A DNA stretch of 64,000 nt from GH45 sp046704385. Lineage in GTDB: Bacteria; Bacteroidota; Bacteroidia; Bacteroidales; SZUA-534. Location: the NCBI GenBank assembly GCA_046704385.1, contig JBJKSB010000013.1:62001-126000 (forward strand), given 5' to 3'. Positions within the stretch are counted from its first letter, which is position 1, and each line of letters starts with the position of its first letter. Positions 1-8,728 of the stretch are shown here, piece after piece. Both the position numbers and the translations under genes were made by a program. The notes below the pieces were generated by a model. The model saw nothing but the letters and a program-made list of their open reading frames with translations. It was not told the origin of the DNA and did no database searches.

Positions 1-71
1 ATAATTTATAGTTGGCCCGGCAAATATTTACAATGAATAAATTTCTATTTTGATGTAATTTTATTAAATTG

Positions 72-119
72 CGTCAAGCACGTGACGGTATTTTGTAAAT
101 TTGTGTCAAATAAGTGACG
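72..119. promoter_or_regulatory. Two spaced dyads upstream of the DUF4143 ATPase, candidate operators
   Basis: Seen: CGTCA-N6-TGACG at 72-87 and TGTCA-N6-TGACG at 104-119, exactly 32 bp apart (about three helical turns). Both copies are followed by GTATT, and the second ends five bases before the ATG at 125. They flank a TAAATTTG promoter-like element. Inference: a dimeric regulator binds both sites and represses the gene. The gene's own product has a winged-helix region and could be that regulator. No binding data are available from sequence alone. Confidence 0.5.
96..103 (+). promoter_or_regulatory. Candidate -7 promoter element TAAATTTG
   Basis: This is an exact match to the Bacteroidota -7 consensus TAnnTTTG. 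A TTG at 69-71 could serve as the -33 element, although the 24-base spacing is slightly long. Transcription would start near 110, inside the second dyad. Confidence 0.4.
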
Positions 120-124
120 GTATT

Positions 125-1258
125 ATGGACTATTTGGTCAGAGAAATTTCAGAAAATATAATTAAAAAGCTTCAACCGAATAAAGTTGTAGTCATTTTTG
201 GTGCAAGAAGAGTAGGCAAAACTGTTCTTGTAAATGAATTATTAAAAAGCATCGATGAACCTGTCCTTAAACTAAATGGAGAAGATATAAATGTTCATGA
301 TAAATTGGCTAACAGATCAGTTGAAAATTATCGGCAGATACTGGGTTCATTCAAACTGCTTTACATTGATGAAGCACAAAAAATTCCTTATATAGGATTA
401 ATACTCAAGTTGATGATTGATGAGATTGACAATTTGAGAGTAATTATTTCAGGTTCATCAGCGCTTGATATAAACCATGAAATAGGTGAACCCTTGACTG
501 GTCGTCAGTATTCATTTAATCTTTATGCTTTATCCGAAAGGGAATTTAATCAAACCGAGAATGCAATTTCGAAGAATGATAAGGTAAAGGAAAGGTTGAT
601 TATTGGAAATTACCCTGAGTTGTTTTATTTGCCGGAAAAGCAAGACAAAATTGATTATTTGAATGAATTGGTAAGTTCTTACTTATTAAAAGATATTTTA
701 GCTTATGAAAGCATTAAAAACTCACAGAAAATTTTTAATCTGTTACGCTTAATTGCTTTTCAGATTGGTAGGGAAGTTTCATTACAAGAATTAGGTCAAC
801 AATTATCGATAAGTAAAAACACTGTTGAGAAGTATTTGGATTTGTTAAGCAAGATTTATATTCTTCATAAAGTGGAAGGATTTAGCAGAAACCTAAGAAA
901 AGAAATAACAAAGAATTCAAGATGGTATTTTCTTGACAATGGAATCAGAAATGCTGTAATAGCAAATTTTAATTCAATTGATTCCCGAAATGATATTGGA
1001 CAGCTTTGGGAGAATTACATCATTAGTGAACGAATTAAGTATCTGAAATACAAAAAAATAACATCGAATAATTATTTTTGGAGAACCTATGAACAGCAAG
1101 AGATTGATTGGGTTGAAGAACGAGATGGCTCGCTGTTTGGATATGAATTTAAATGGAAAGAAACAAAAGTTAAAGCACCCCCACAATGGGAAAAAGCATA
1201 TCCTGATGCTGAATTTAAAGTGATTACCCATAATAATTTTGAATCCTGGTTAAAATAA
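125..1258 (+). CDS. AAA-family ATPase with winged helix and DUF4143 domain
   Basis: The protein has about 377 residues. An N-terminal P-loop domain carries Walker A GARRVGKT near residue 26 and Walker B LLYIDEAQ near residue 110. A winged-helix region follows near residues 220-265. The C-terminal DUF4143 region contains a PD-(D/E)xK-like segment ending in YEFKWK. Members of this family are very common in Bacteroidota and archaea and are often annotated as ATPases of unknown role; some are suspected toxin-like or mobile-element-linked proteins. The start at 125 (ATG) is preferred over an in-frame TTG at 101 because the TTG lies inside the dyad and promoter region. The gene stands alone. Its biological function is not known. 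Confidence 0.85.
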   Translation: MDYLVREISENIIKKLQPNKVVVIFGARRVGKTVLVNELLKSIDEPVLKLNGEDINVHDKLANRSVENYRQILGSFKLLYIDEAQKIPYIGLILKLMIDEIDNLRVIISGSSALDINHEIGEPLTGRQYSFNLYALSEREFNQTENAISKNDKVKERLIIGNYPELFYLPEKQDKIDYLNELVSSYLLKDILAYESIKNSQKIFNLLRLIAFQIGREVSLQELGQQLSISKNTVEKYLDLLSKIYILHKVEGFSRNLRKEITKNSRWYFLDNGIRNAVIANFNSIDSRNDIGQLWENYIISERIKYLKYKKITSNNYFWRTYEQQEIDWVEERDGSLFGYEFKWKETKVKAPPQWEKAYPDAEFKVITHNNFESWLK

Positions 1259-1315
1259 TTCAATGTCAGGACTTCTTTATTTTTTGTTAAATGTTACAAT
1301 AAATAATTAAACCAA

Positions 1316-2296
1316 ATGAAAATCATTATAACAGGCGCTACAGGTTCACTGGGGGCTTATCTGACAAGGCATTTTTCAAACCATGGCCACCAGGTAATAG
1401 CAACAGGAATAAGGCCCAATCCACCTGAAGAATTATTAAAATTTGCCACTTATATTAAGGCAGATATAACCCAGCCCTTTACATTACCAGAGGCAGATGT
1501 TTGTATTCATACGGCTGCAAAATCGGATGATGCCGGGGCACGGGCCGATTTTTACCAGGCCAATGTGGTGGGAACGCGAAATGTATTAAGGGCAGCAGTC
1601 AATTGTAAAACTTTTATCCCGATTTCATCTTCATCGGTTTATTTATCCTCTGATAAACCTTTGAAAGAAGATATAGCCGGAAAGCAGAATAACAGGCAAT
1701 TGTCGCTGTATGGAGAATCAAAATTAGGGGCAGAAAAGGAAATTTTACAAAACAATACTTTTCAATCGGTATTTATTTTACGCCCTCGCGCTCTTTACGG
1801 AACCGGTGATAAAATGATCATCCCAAGAATGTTGCGACTCGAAAAAAACCGGAAGATTTTTACTCCGGGCAGCATGAAGATTGATGTTTCGCTTACCCAT
1901 TATGCCAACCTGGTACAGGCCGTTGAATTATGCGTGAATTCCGAAAAAACAGGGATTCATATTTATAACGTTGCTGATAAAACACAGTATGTTTTGGTTG
2001 AGGTATTACGAAAAATAACCAGGGCTATTTATGGAGAAACTTTGGCAGAAAAGAAAATACCAATAATCTTTTTAAAGCTACTGGCTTTGTTTCACCTGGG
2101 TGGCATGTCAAAGCTGCTTATAAGGGCATTAACAAAAAACATGGTACTGGATATCTCTAAAATTGAGCAGGAATTGAGTTACAGTCCCACCAGGGACATT
2201 GACAACTCGCTCAACGAAATAACAACATGGGTAACCAAAATTGGGGGGCCGGAAGTTTTGAAAAAGGCTGAAAAAAAGTTGGCCTGGATTTATTAA
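1316..2296 (+). CDS. NAD-dependent epimerase/dehydratase (extended SDR)
   Basis: This 326-residue protein starts directly with the Rossmann nucleotide-binding motif GATGSLGAYL (residues 7-16). It has the SDR active-site serine run SSSSVY near residue 104 and the catalytic YGESK (YxxxK) near residue 130. Extended SDRs of this kind act on nucleotide sugars, sterol-like 3-beta-hydroxy groups or other polyketide/lipid substrates. The sequence does not settle which, and no sugar-pathway genes lie beside it. It is cytoplasmic. The start ATG follows a 57-base gap after the ATPase. Family is secure; substrate is open. Confidence 0.8.
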   Translation: MKIIITGATGSLGAYLTRHFSNHGHQVIATGIRPNPPEELLKFATYIKADITQPFTLPEADVCIHTAAKSDDAGARADFYQANVVGTRNVLRAAVNCKTFIPISSSSVYLSSDKPLKEDIAGKQNNRQLSLYGESKLGAEKEILQNNTFQSVFILRPRALYGTGDKMIIPRMLRLEKNRKIFTPGSMKIDVSLTHYANLVQAVELCVNSEKTGIHIYNVADKTQYVLVEVLRKITRAIYGETLAEKKIPIIFLKLLALFHLGGMSKLLIRALTKNMVLDISKIEQELSYSPTRDIDNSLNEITTWVTKIGGPEVLKKAEKKLAWIY

Positions 2297-2364
2297 CCAG
2301 AGTTGGCTGTATGAAATCTGAATAAACAAACGTTATATGAAAGTAATCAAAAATTAACTTTAAT

Positions 2365-3282
2365 ATGAGTTTTGCCGGAACAGTAGCTTCAATGATTAGT
2401 TCACTTAAGAACAATGCGCGGCCTAAGAGAAGATATACAGAACGATTTGGTAAAATTGAAAACCATTATCATATTCCATTAAAAGAAAAGGCCATTTCTA
2501 ATGCCGATTTAGACAGAGTTAAAAATGAAATTCAGCATAAATTAGTTGCACGCAACCGGAAACACTCGTTTATTACTTTATCATTGCTTTCGGTTATTCT
2601 TTTTTTCCTAATATACCTGTTGGTAAATAGTGCACTACAAACAAAGGAGAATTATAGAAAGCAGGAACAGGCTTATAGATTGGAACAACAAAGGAAACAG
2701 GAGAAAATTCAGGCGTATTTGAAAGAGGGAAATAAAGCTGTGGATCAAAAAGATTATCCGCTGGCTAAGAGATATTTTAACAGAGCATTATTCCTTGATG
2801 ATAAAAATTATGAAATAAGTCTGGCCTTATCAAGGGTATACCTTCTTGATTGCATTGAGAATAATAAAGAATGCGAATTATACGAAATCTATAAAAAAGC
2901 TAGTGATAGGAGATATGGGATGGCAAGGGTTAATAATGATCTTGGAGATTTACTTGATCAATTGAAAATTAAAAAAGCAGAAGAGCAGAGAAATTTGAAT
3001 GAAGAGGTAAATAAATTGTTAAACAGGGCCTATTCCTGTCTGGACCAGAAAAACTATTCAAAAGCAAAGAAATATGTACAAAAAGCATACTTTCTGGATA
3101 ATGATAATTTTAATGCGAATGTTGCCATAGCAAAAGTATATATTATGGATTGCGTCATCAATAAAAATGATTGCAAATTAGCTGATTATTATTACAAAAT
3201 ACTTAAATATAAATATGAGGAAACTATTGAATTTCAGGATATAAAAATGTTGTGGGAGAGCAAAAACCAATCTGCTTATTAA
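2365..3282 (+). CDS. Membrane-anchored TPR-like protein with a duplicated cysteine-bearing module
   Basis: The 305-residue protein has a basic N-terminal cytoplasmic part of about 70 residues and one transmembrane segment near residues 70-92. A charged coiled-coil linker follows, then two TPR-like modules near residues 115-180 and 215-280. The modules are clear internal duplicates: each has a DQK(D/N)Y start, an LD.(D/N)N segment, a Y(L/I)(L/M)DC motif and a second cysteine about eight residues later. The paired cysteines could form disulfides if the C-terminus is extracytoplasmic. I do not recognise a named family. A promoter-like TAACTTTA ends three bases before the ATG, so the mRNA may be nearly leaderless. 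Confidence 0.6.
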   Translation: MSFAGTVASMISSLKNNARPKRRYTERFGKIENHYHIPLKEKAISNADLDRVKNEIQHKLVARNRKHSFITLSLLSVILFFLIYLLVNSALQTKENYRKQEQAYRLEQQRKQEKIQAYLKEGNKAVDQKDYPLAKRYFNRALFLDDKNYEISLALSRVYLLDCIENNKECELYEIYKKASDRRYGMARVNNDLGDLLDQLKIKKAEEQRNLNEEVNKLLNRAYSCLDQKNYSKAKKYVQKAYFLDNDNFNANVAIAKVYIMDCVINKNDCKLADYYYKILKYKYEETIEFQDIKMLWESKNQSAY

Positions 3283-3300
3283 GTATAGACCGGATTATTG

Positions 3301-3308
3301 TAACTTTG
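3301..3308 (+). promoter_or_regulatory. Candidate -7 element TAACTTTG
   Basis: Exact TAnnTTTG match 80 bases upstream of the START-domain gene and just after the stop of the TPR gene. No convincing -33 element is visible. Confidence 0.35.
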
Positions 3309-3388
3309 GGAAATGAAAATTTTGAAGGTTGAATTAGCTGGCTATTTCCGACTGAAGACTACTAAATTGGGTAAAAATAATATTCGTA

Positions 3389-4000
3389 ATGAAGTTTAAT
3401 TTAGCCCTATTGTTAGCAATTTGTTTTTCAAATCTCTATGGTCAGATAGATAGTATCTGGACCTTTTACGAAGAACGCGACGGGATAAAGATATTCTACA
3501 AAACGCATCCTGAATCTGAATTTAAAGAATTAAAACTGGTTACCGAAAGTTCAGCTTCGCGGTTCCAATATGTTAATGAACTCACTACAATTGATTCATT
3601 CCCAACCTGGGCATTCAATTGTACCAAAGCAGAGGTTGTAAAACGAATAAGTGATTACGATTTTTATTACTATTTCCTCTCCGATGCTCCCTGGCCCATG
3701 GACGACCGCGATATGGTCATACACATGAGAGTTTCTGCTCCTGATACCCTGGGAAGGATAATTATAAATACCAATGCTCATCCCGGATTGGTTCCTGTTT
3801 ATAAACAAGTTGTCAGGGTGCCGTATATGGTGGGACAGTGGATTTTTAGCCCGCTCAATTCCGGAAAAACAGAAATCCAATACAGCATAACTATGGATCC
3901 GGGCGGTGCCATTCCTGTTTGGTTAATTAATTATGCCATGGATATCGGCCCTGTTAAAACCATGAATGCTATAAAAAATAGGGTTGAAAATTTGAGGTGA
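3389..4000 (+). CDS. START domain-containing protein, secreted
   Basis: This 203-residue protein begins with a short signal peptide (roughly residues 1-18, ending near LYG). The rest matches the lipid-binding START fold: the opening WTFYEERDGIKIFYK, the central WPMDDRDMV segment and the C-terminal amphipathic helix are typical of bacterial START proteins. START proteins hold a lipid or other hydrophobic ligand in a helix-grip pocket. The bacterial ligand is generally unknown. It is presumably periplasmic. It has its own upstream promoter-like site and is followed by a long gene-free gap, so it is probably monocistronic. Confidence 0.75.
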   Translation: MKFNLALLLAICFSNLYGQIDSIWTFYEERDGIKIFYKTHPESEFKELKLVTESSASRFQYVNELTTIDSFPTWAFNCTKAEVVKRISDYDFYYYFLSDAPWPMDDRDMVIHMRVSAPDTLGRIIINTNAHPGLVPVYKQVVRVPYMVGQWIFSPLNSGKTEIQYSITMDPGGAIPVWLINYAMDIGPVKTMNAIKNRVENLR

Positions 4001-4585
4001 TTTATTAAATATTTTCCACGCTAAAATTCGCGTACCCGGCGCACGGATATAGTTAGTTGAACGTGAAAAGCCTTTTTTTTAACTACGAAATTCACTAAAT
4101 CACACGAAAAAAAGAAGGCTGAAAAGCCTGCCCCGAGATCATCTGGGGCTTCCATCAAACTTTAATCACTGCTTTTAAATAATTGCAGTTAATATTTTTG
4201 ATTTTTCAGTGGATCATTTACAGGTAATTTTTTTTTGATTTATTAACGTCGACATTGCCTGCTCCGATAAAGTCGGAGTCTTCGTACCTCAGACGATGTC
4301 GGGTTAATTTGGAATTTCAATAATAATTTTTCATGAACTACGCCTGAGGACACACGTGGCAGCGGGGATTTTGATAAAACGGTTGACACAACCATAATAT
4401 TAATTTTCTTCTTTTTAGCCAACAGCTATTTCCTTTTGGAGTATTGATTTAATACGAGATTCCAATATAAATCGACAAGCATAGTTATCATAATCCGTTT
4501 TAAAACTGAATTTCCGCAAAAATTTTATCGATAGGTTTTAAAATTATTTTTTATATATTTATTATGTTAAAAAACCAAATTGATC
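4001..4585. other. Gene-free gap with eroded palindromic sequence
   Basis: No ORF in this stretch looks coding. It contains several short dyads: a hairpin CTCCGA/TCGGAG at 4262-4278 nested inside CGACAT/ATGTCG arms at 4250-4301, and a bulged CCCC/GGGG hairpin near 4131-4148. The segment near 4361-4377 resembles one at 46646-46662. This looks like decayed interspersed repeats. The AT-rich end (after about 4480) probably holds the promoter of the following lipoprotein gene. Confidence 0.45.
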
Positions 4586-6115
4586 ATGAAACAATCCATA
4601 CAATTTATTGCGCTCGCACTGGCTACACTTATCTTTGGCTGCAAATCAGAAAAAAGCCACAGGACTTTTGAAAATGTAATTATAGCAGGTAAGATTTTAA
4701 ACCAGCAAAAGTACCCCGATAAGTACACTATTAAATTATTTGAAAACGACCTTGTAAATTTTGAAGGTAACACACACACAGAATTTATCAATGAGGATGG
4801 AACCTTCAGGTTTGTTTTTGAAAAATCATTCTCAAGTGATGTCTACTTAATTTACAATGATTTATTTAGCCTGTTTGTGAATCCAGGTGATAGTATTTAT
4901 CTTGAATTGGATGCCGATGAGGTTTTTAACCCCCAAAGGTACTATGGTGAAGAACTTAAATCATTAAAATTTTCAGGTGACGATACGCAGATAAATGAAG
5001 AAATTTATCACTACGAATCAATTCTCAATGAAAATAGTTTCAGTTGGAATTTAACTAAAAATGAACAGCAGATGTATGCTGAGGATTTTTTAAAATATTT
5101 AAAAGATTTAAGAAATATTAAATATCACTTATTAGACTCATTGAACCAGGCAAAAGAATTATCTGCTAAATTCATGGAATGGGCAAAATACGATATTGAT
5201 TATAATTTTAGTTCTAATTTATTTCATTATACCTGGTATAATCCCCAAATAAAAAACAAATTGAGTAAAGGTATTGAAGTAATGAAAATACCACAATCAT
5301 TTTACCAGGCCATTGCCGATATTCCGGTTAGTAATGAAAATGCAATGATGAATAGCAATTATAGAATGTTTCTTTATCAATACTTTTTTACAACTACTTA
5401 TTACAATTCAGAGTTTTTTAAAACAAGCATAAAGTACCGAAAGAATAAAATGTCTCAAAAAGAATATGAAAATTACCTTAAAATAATTCAGAAGAATTAC
5501 AAAGGAATTGCCAAAGATATTCTTATTAGTCAAAGGCTTTATGGTTTATTTTCAATTAATCGTACTGATATTTTTGAGGGACTTTACCCAAAGTATAAGA
5601 AAAGTCTGCCTGATGATTTTTGCCAAATTCTTGATAAGGGATATAATGAAGTGAAATTAACTGAGAAAGAATTTGATAATAACACTAACCTGTATCAAAA
5701 AGAAAACAAAATTGAAAAAGTGGCTGGTAATATCTTGAATAAGATAATTGATGAAAACAAGGGGAAAGTTATTTATATGGATTTCTGGGCAACATGGTGC
5801 GGTCCATGCCTGATGGAGATGAAAACCTCAAGAAATCTGGCTGATTCTTTTAAGGGAAAAGATATAGCATTTGTATATTGTTGTTTAAAATCAGATAAAA
5901 ATAAATGGCAAGATCAAATCAGGGAATTAAAGTTACCGGGGAGTAGCTACTTATTAAATGATTCAGAATATGATATTTTAAGTCAAAAATTCCAGATAAC
6001 CGGAATTCCTCATTACGTATTAATTGACAAAAATGGAAATGTAGTAAATAAAAATGCTCCCCGTCCAAGTAGTGGTGAGGAACTGGTTGAAATTCTAAAT
6101 AAATATCTGAATTAA
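4586..6115 (+). CDS. Thioredoxin-fold lipoprotein, TlpA/AhpC-TSA type
   Basis: The protein has 509 residues from the ATG at 4586; an in-frame TTG two codons upstream is not needed. A lipoprotein signal ends in the lipobox LIFGC, placing it in the outer or inner membrane facing the periplasm. The long N-terminal and central regions (about residues 20-370) match the DUF4369/DUF-type scaffold often seen in Bacteroidota thiol-disulfide proteins. The C-terminal 140 residues form a thioredoxin domain with active site WCGPC near residues 404-408 and a cis-proline segment TGIPH. Likely role: periplasmic disulfide reduction or isomerisation. The partner is unknown. No neighbouring gene suggests a specific pathway. 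Confidence 0.8.
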   Translation: MKQSIQFIALALATLIFGCKSEKSHRTFENVIIAGKILNQQKYPDKYTIKLFENDLVNFEGNTHTEFINEDGTFRFVFEKSFSSDVYLIYNDLFSLFVNPGDSIYLELDADEVFNPQRYYGEELKSLKFSGDDTQINEEIYHYESILNENSFSWNLTKNEQQMYAEDFLKYLKDLRNIKYHLLDSLNQAKELSAKFMEWAKYDIDYNFSSNLFHYTWYNPQIKNKLSKGIEVMKIPQSFYQAIADIPVSNENAMMNSNYRMFLYQYFFTTTYYNSEFFKTSIKYRKNKMSQKEYENYLKIIQKNYKGIAKDILISQRLYGLFSINRTDIFEGLYPKYKKSLPDDFCQILDKGYNEVKLTEKEFDNNTNLYQKENKIEKVAGNILNKIIDENKGKVIYMDFWATWCGPCLMEMKTSRNLADSFKGKDIAFVYCCLKSDKNKWQDQIRELKLPGSSYLLNDSEYDILSQKFQITGIPHYVLIDKNGNVVNKNAPRPSSGEELVEILNKYLN

Positions 6116-6134
6116 TTACAATTTATTACTGCTT

Positions 6135-6218
6135 ACCTGATTTGCATCGAACAGAACCTGATAAGTGTCAACACCAACCTGATTTGCATTGAACCGCAAC
6201 TGATAAGTATTCCAATGG
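6135..6218. repeat. Two tandem copies of a 42-bp unit
   Basis: Copies at 6135-6176 and 6177-6218 are identical at about 30 of 42 positions, including ACCTGATTTGCAT at the start and CTGATAAGT in the middle. A third partial start, ACCTG, follows at 6219. They lie in the gap between two convergent genes. Function unknown. Confidence 0.6.
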
Positions 6219-6339
6219 ACCTGTTTGATGTCTGGGTTGAGCTATTTGGTTTGGCTTTAACAATAAAATTAGCTCAGAACAATATTGTTCATTTACCTTA
6301 ATTATAAAGAGGCTGAAATAGCAATCTTTTGCTTTTATA

Positions 6340-6552
6340 TTATTCCGACTTTTTAGGCGGGCATGAACTTATTCCAAATACTGAATAAATTGGACAAATG
6401 CTCACCAGGCTGGTAATAACAAAAATGGCGGCAACAATTAATAGGATAATTCCCAGTGCACCCTCTACCATGCCCCTGAAATAGGTAATCACAATCAATA
6501 AAGCTACTATTAACCGGATTAACTTGTCAATGGCACCCATGTTCTTTTTCAT
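6340..6552 (-). CDS. DUF2892 (YgaP-like) small membrane protein
   Basis: This 70-residue protein opens with KKNMGAIDKLIRLIVAL, the signature of the DUF2892/YgaP transmembrane family. Two hydrophobic helices (about residues 12-30 and 32-52) form a hairpin. They are followed by ICPIYSVFGISSCP, with two cysteines near the C-terminus. In YgaP the domain anchors a rhodanese; here it stands alone, as in many Bacteroidota. The biochemical role is not established. Confidence 0.8.
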   Translation of the reverse strand: MKKNMGAIDKLIRLIVALLIVITYFRGMVEGALGIILLIVAAIFVITSLVSICPIYSVFGISSCPPKKSE

Positions 6553-6656
6553 CCGTTTAATTTTTAAGTTTTACATTTACACATAAATACCCTGTGTATT
6601 AAAGTATTTTCTGGTAAGATATATAACAACTGCCTTAAATAATTGTTTATCAATAA

Positions 6657-8561
6657 TTATTGGTTATTCTCTTTTTTGATTAAAATAATTCCTGATTTTT
6701 CAGGAAGTGTAAATGTCAGTATTCCTTTTTTTGAGTTAAAAATGTTTCGCGTAAAGGGATCTGTATAATTTACCTCTTCTGATTTCAGATTTACTTCCTG
6801 GTTAATGTTTGATTTATTGAAAGCCACAATAATTTCGTTGGTCTTATATAATCTCTTGTACGCCAACAGGTTTTTTGTATCATCAGCAAGTATAAATTCA
6901 ATATTGCCAAGTGAGAGGCTGGGATTTTCTTTCCTTATTTTAATCAGTTTCTTATAAAAATTGAGCAGTAACGTATCCTGATGTACTTCATCAAAGTGTT
7001 TTTTTGTGGAAAGTGGATTGTGAGTTTCCGGTTCATAAGTCAAATCGGGCCAAACCATAGGCTTACGGCAATCGGGGTCATCGGCACCCCACATACCCAC
7101 TTCATCTCCATACCATATATGCGGAGCCCCAACATAAGTAAACTGATGCATAAGGAGTATTTTTTGGATTGCCCGTGTATTTTCGTCCGGTTTATTTATT
7201 TTATAATTTTTATCATCATAGGGTTTTGCATTGAACTTGTACAGGTTTTTATTGTACAACGATGTTGAGGTTCGTGGTGCATCGTGGCTGGCAGTGAGGT
7301 TCATCATAGCTTCCTGATGTTCATAGCTGATCCCCTTGGCCAGCCTTTTTAACGAGTCTACAAAAACTGAGGGAGACATTGGCGTGGGGGCATCATCAAA
7401 AAACCATCGTGCACAACGATACCAACGATAATTCATAATGGCATCAAAAATATCACCCTGTAAAAAGGGTTGAGGTTCCATAAATTTATCGGGCCAGGCC
7501 TGCCACCAGATTTCACCAACCAGGTAAGCATTTGGGTTTATTTCACGGACTTTTTTCCTGAATTCCGGCCAAAAGCCCAGTGGAATTTCGGCAGCCACGT
7601 CTAACCGGTAGCCATCCACACCATCGCTTACATCGCCGTCTTTATCAGGATCGAGCCAACGTTGGGCAACATTAAATATGTGATTTCGTGCCTGTTCACT
7701 GTGTAGGTTTCCTTTAAAAGGAAACAGAGTATCCTGACCAATGATGTCTTTCTTTAGCTCGGGCATATATTTTATGCCATACCAGCCTTTATATTTGAAT
7801 TCGTCTTCGGGGGTTGATTTATCATCAAACGATTTTATATTATACCAGTCTTTGAATTCCGATTTTTCCCCATTTTTATGTACATCTTTCAGTGCCCAGA
7901 AATCCATTCCGGTGTGGTTCCACGAATAGTCCATTATTAATTTAATGTTTCTTCGGTGACATTCTTTTATCACTTTCAGAAACAGACTGTCGGCGGTAGT
8001 ATATTTCCATGTCGACGGGTCCACCGGGTTTTCTGTGGAAATTATTTCTACATCTTTTTCAGGATGAGGCCCAAAATTCCGATCGATATGTCGCCAATAA
8101 CGTGGATCGTACTTGTGTAATGAGGGCGAATCGTTTAACGGATTAAAATAAATAGCCGTAATGCCCAAATTCTGAAGGTAGTCTAATTCGTCCAGAACCC
8201 CCTGCAAATCTCCACCATACCTTCTGAGTTGGAGATTCTCATTGAATTTTTTTAAACCTGAATTTGAAAAATAATCATCGGGTTTGTACCAATCCTGACC
8301 CCACGGTGTAATGTGCCAGTTTTTAGGAACAGAGTCAGGGTATGTGCCTTTTATATCATAAGGTGTGGGATCGTTCGATGGGTCACCATTTCTAAAACGT
8401 TCAACAAAAATTTGATACCAAATGGCCTGCTTACTCCATTCCGGAACCTGGGCAATATAGTCCGGACTAATATTTGGTTCATCTCTTTTGTGATCCTGTT
8501 TACAGGCTGAAAGTAAAACCAAAGCGGGTAGAATTCCAATAATGACTATTAATGCTTTCAT
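6657..8561 (-). CDS. GH13 alpha-amylase family lipoprotein
   Basis: The ATG at 8561 gives 634 residues; the upstream TTG at 8570 is not needed. A lipoprotein signal ends in LLSAC. The (beta/alpha)8 domain has all four GH13 motifs: DYSWNHTG, GYRLDVAAE with nucleophile Asp321, GEIWW with acid/base Glu350, and TASHD with Asp427. A calcium-loop-like DPDKDGD sits before the nucleophile. A C-terminal beta domain completes it. Overall it resembles cyclomaltodextrinase/neopullulanase-type enzymes. It probably hydrolyses alpha-glucans at the cell surface or in the periplasm. No SusCD pair or other glucan enzyme is adjacent. Its 5' leader contains the 82-bp hairpin element, only about 16 bases from the ATG. 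Confidence 0.88.
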   Translation of the reverse strand: MKALIVIIGILPALVLLSACKQDHKRDEPNISPDYIAQVPEWSKQAIWYQIFVERFRNGDPSNDPTPYDIKGTYPDSVPKNWHITPWGQDWYKPDDYFSNSGLKKFNENLQLRRYGGDLQGVLDELDYLQNLGITAIYFNPLNDSPSLHKYDPRYWRHIDRNFGPHPEKDVEIISTENPVDPSTWKYTTADSLFLKVIKECHRRNIKLIMDYSWNHTGMDFWALKDVHKNGEKSEFKDWYNIKSFDDKSTPEDEFKYKGWYGIKYMPELKKDIIGQDTLFPFKGNLHSEQARNHIFNVAQRWLDPDKDGDVSDGVDGYRLDVAAEIPLGFWPEFRKKVREINPNAYLVGEIWWQAWPDKFMEPQPFLQGDIFDAIMNYRWYRCARWFFDDAPTPMSPSVFVDSLKRLAKGISYEHQEAMMNLTASHDAPRTSTSLYNKNLYKFNAKPYDDKNYKINKPDENTRAIQKILLMHQFTYVGAPHIWYGDEVGMWGADDPDCRKPMVWPDLTYEPETHNPLSTKKHFDEVHQDTLLLNFYKKLIKIRKENPSLSLGNIEFILADDTKNLLAYKRLYKTNEIIVAFNKSNINQEVNLKSEEVNYTDPFTRNIFNSKKGILTFTLPEKSGIILIKKENNQ

Positions 8562-8570
8562 AAAGTTCAA

Positions 8571-8652
8571 TTTAAATACTCATCGGATGACAAAGCTATT
8601 GGTTTATAGATAAGTCATCCGATGAGTTTTATGTTAATTAATAGATCTTCTA
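8571..8652 (-). repeat. 82-bp hairpin element, copy 1 (leader of the amylase gene)
   Basis: The core is a perfect 14-bp inverted repeat, ACTCATCGGATGAC at 8578-8591 and GTCATCCGATGAGT at 8614-8627, around a 22-base loop. Read on the minus strand, its flanks match those of copy 2 at 14348-14429 without gaps: the 8+7 bases next to the arms are identical and 14 of 17 bases match further upstream. It ends 10 bases before the amylase ATG, so in mRNA it would form a strong stem just upstream of the start codon. Confidence 0.75.
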
Positions 8653-8706
8653 TTATGTGCTTCAGGCATTATAAAGTTTATTGGGAATTTGGGGTAAATG
8701 TTAGGG

Positions 8707-8714
8707 CAAAAATA
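8707..8714 (-). promoter_or_regulatory. Candidate -7 element TATTTTTG for the amylase gene
   Basis: Exact TAnnTTTG match on the minus strand. Its 3' end lies 80 bases before the hairpin arm at 8627. The thioredoxin gene has the same arrangement with 76 bases. Confidence 0.4.
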
Positions 8715-8728
8715 GAAAATATCCTTGA

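Noticed and set aside
101..124. Upstream TTG start for the DUF4143 ATPase
   Set aside because: It lies within the candidate promoter and second dyad, and the domain begins naturally at the ATG at 125.
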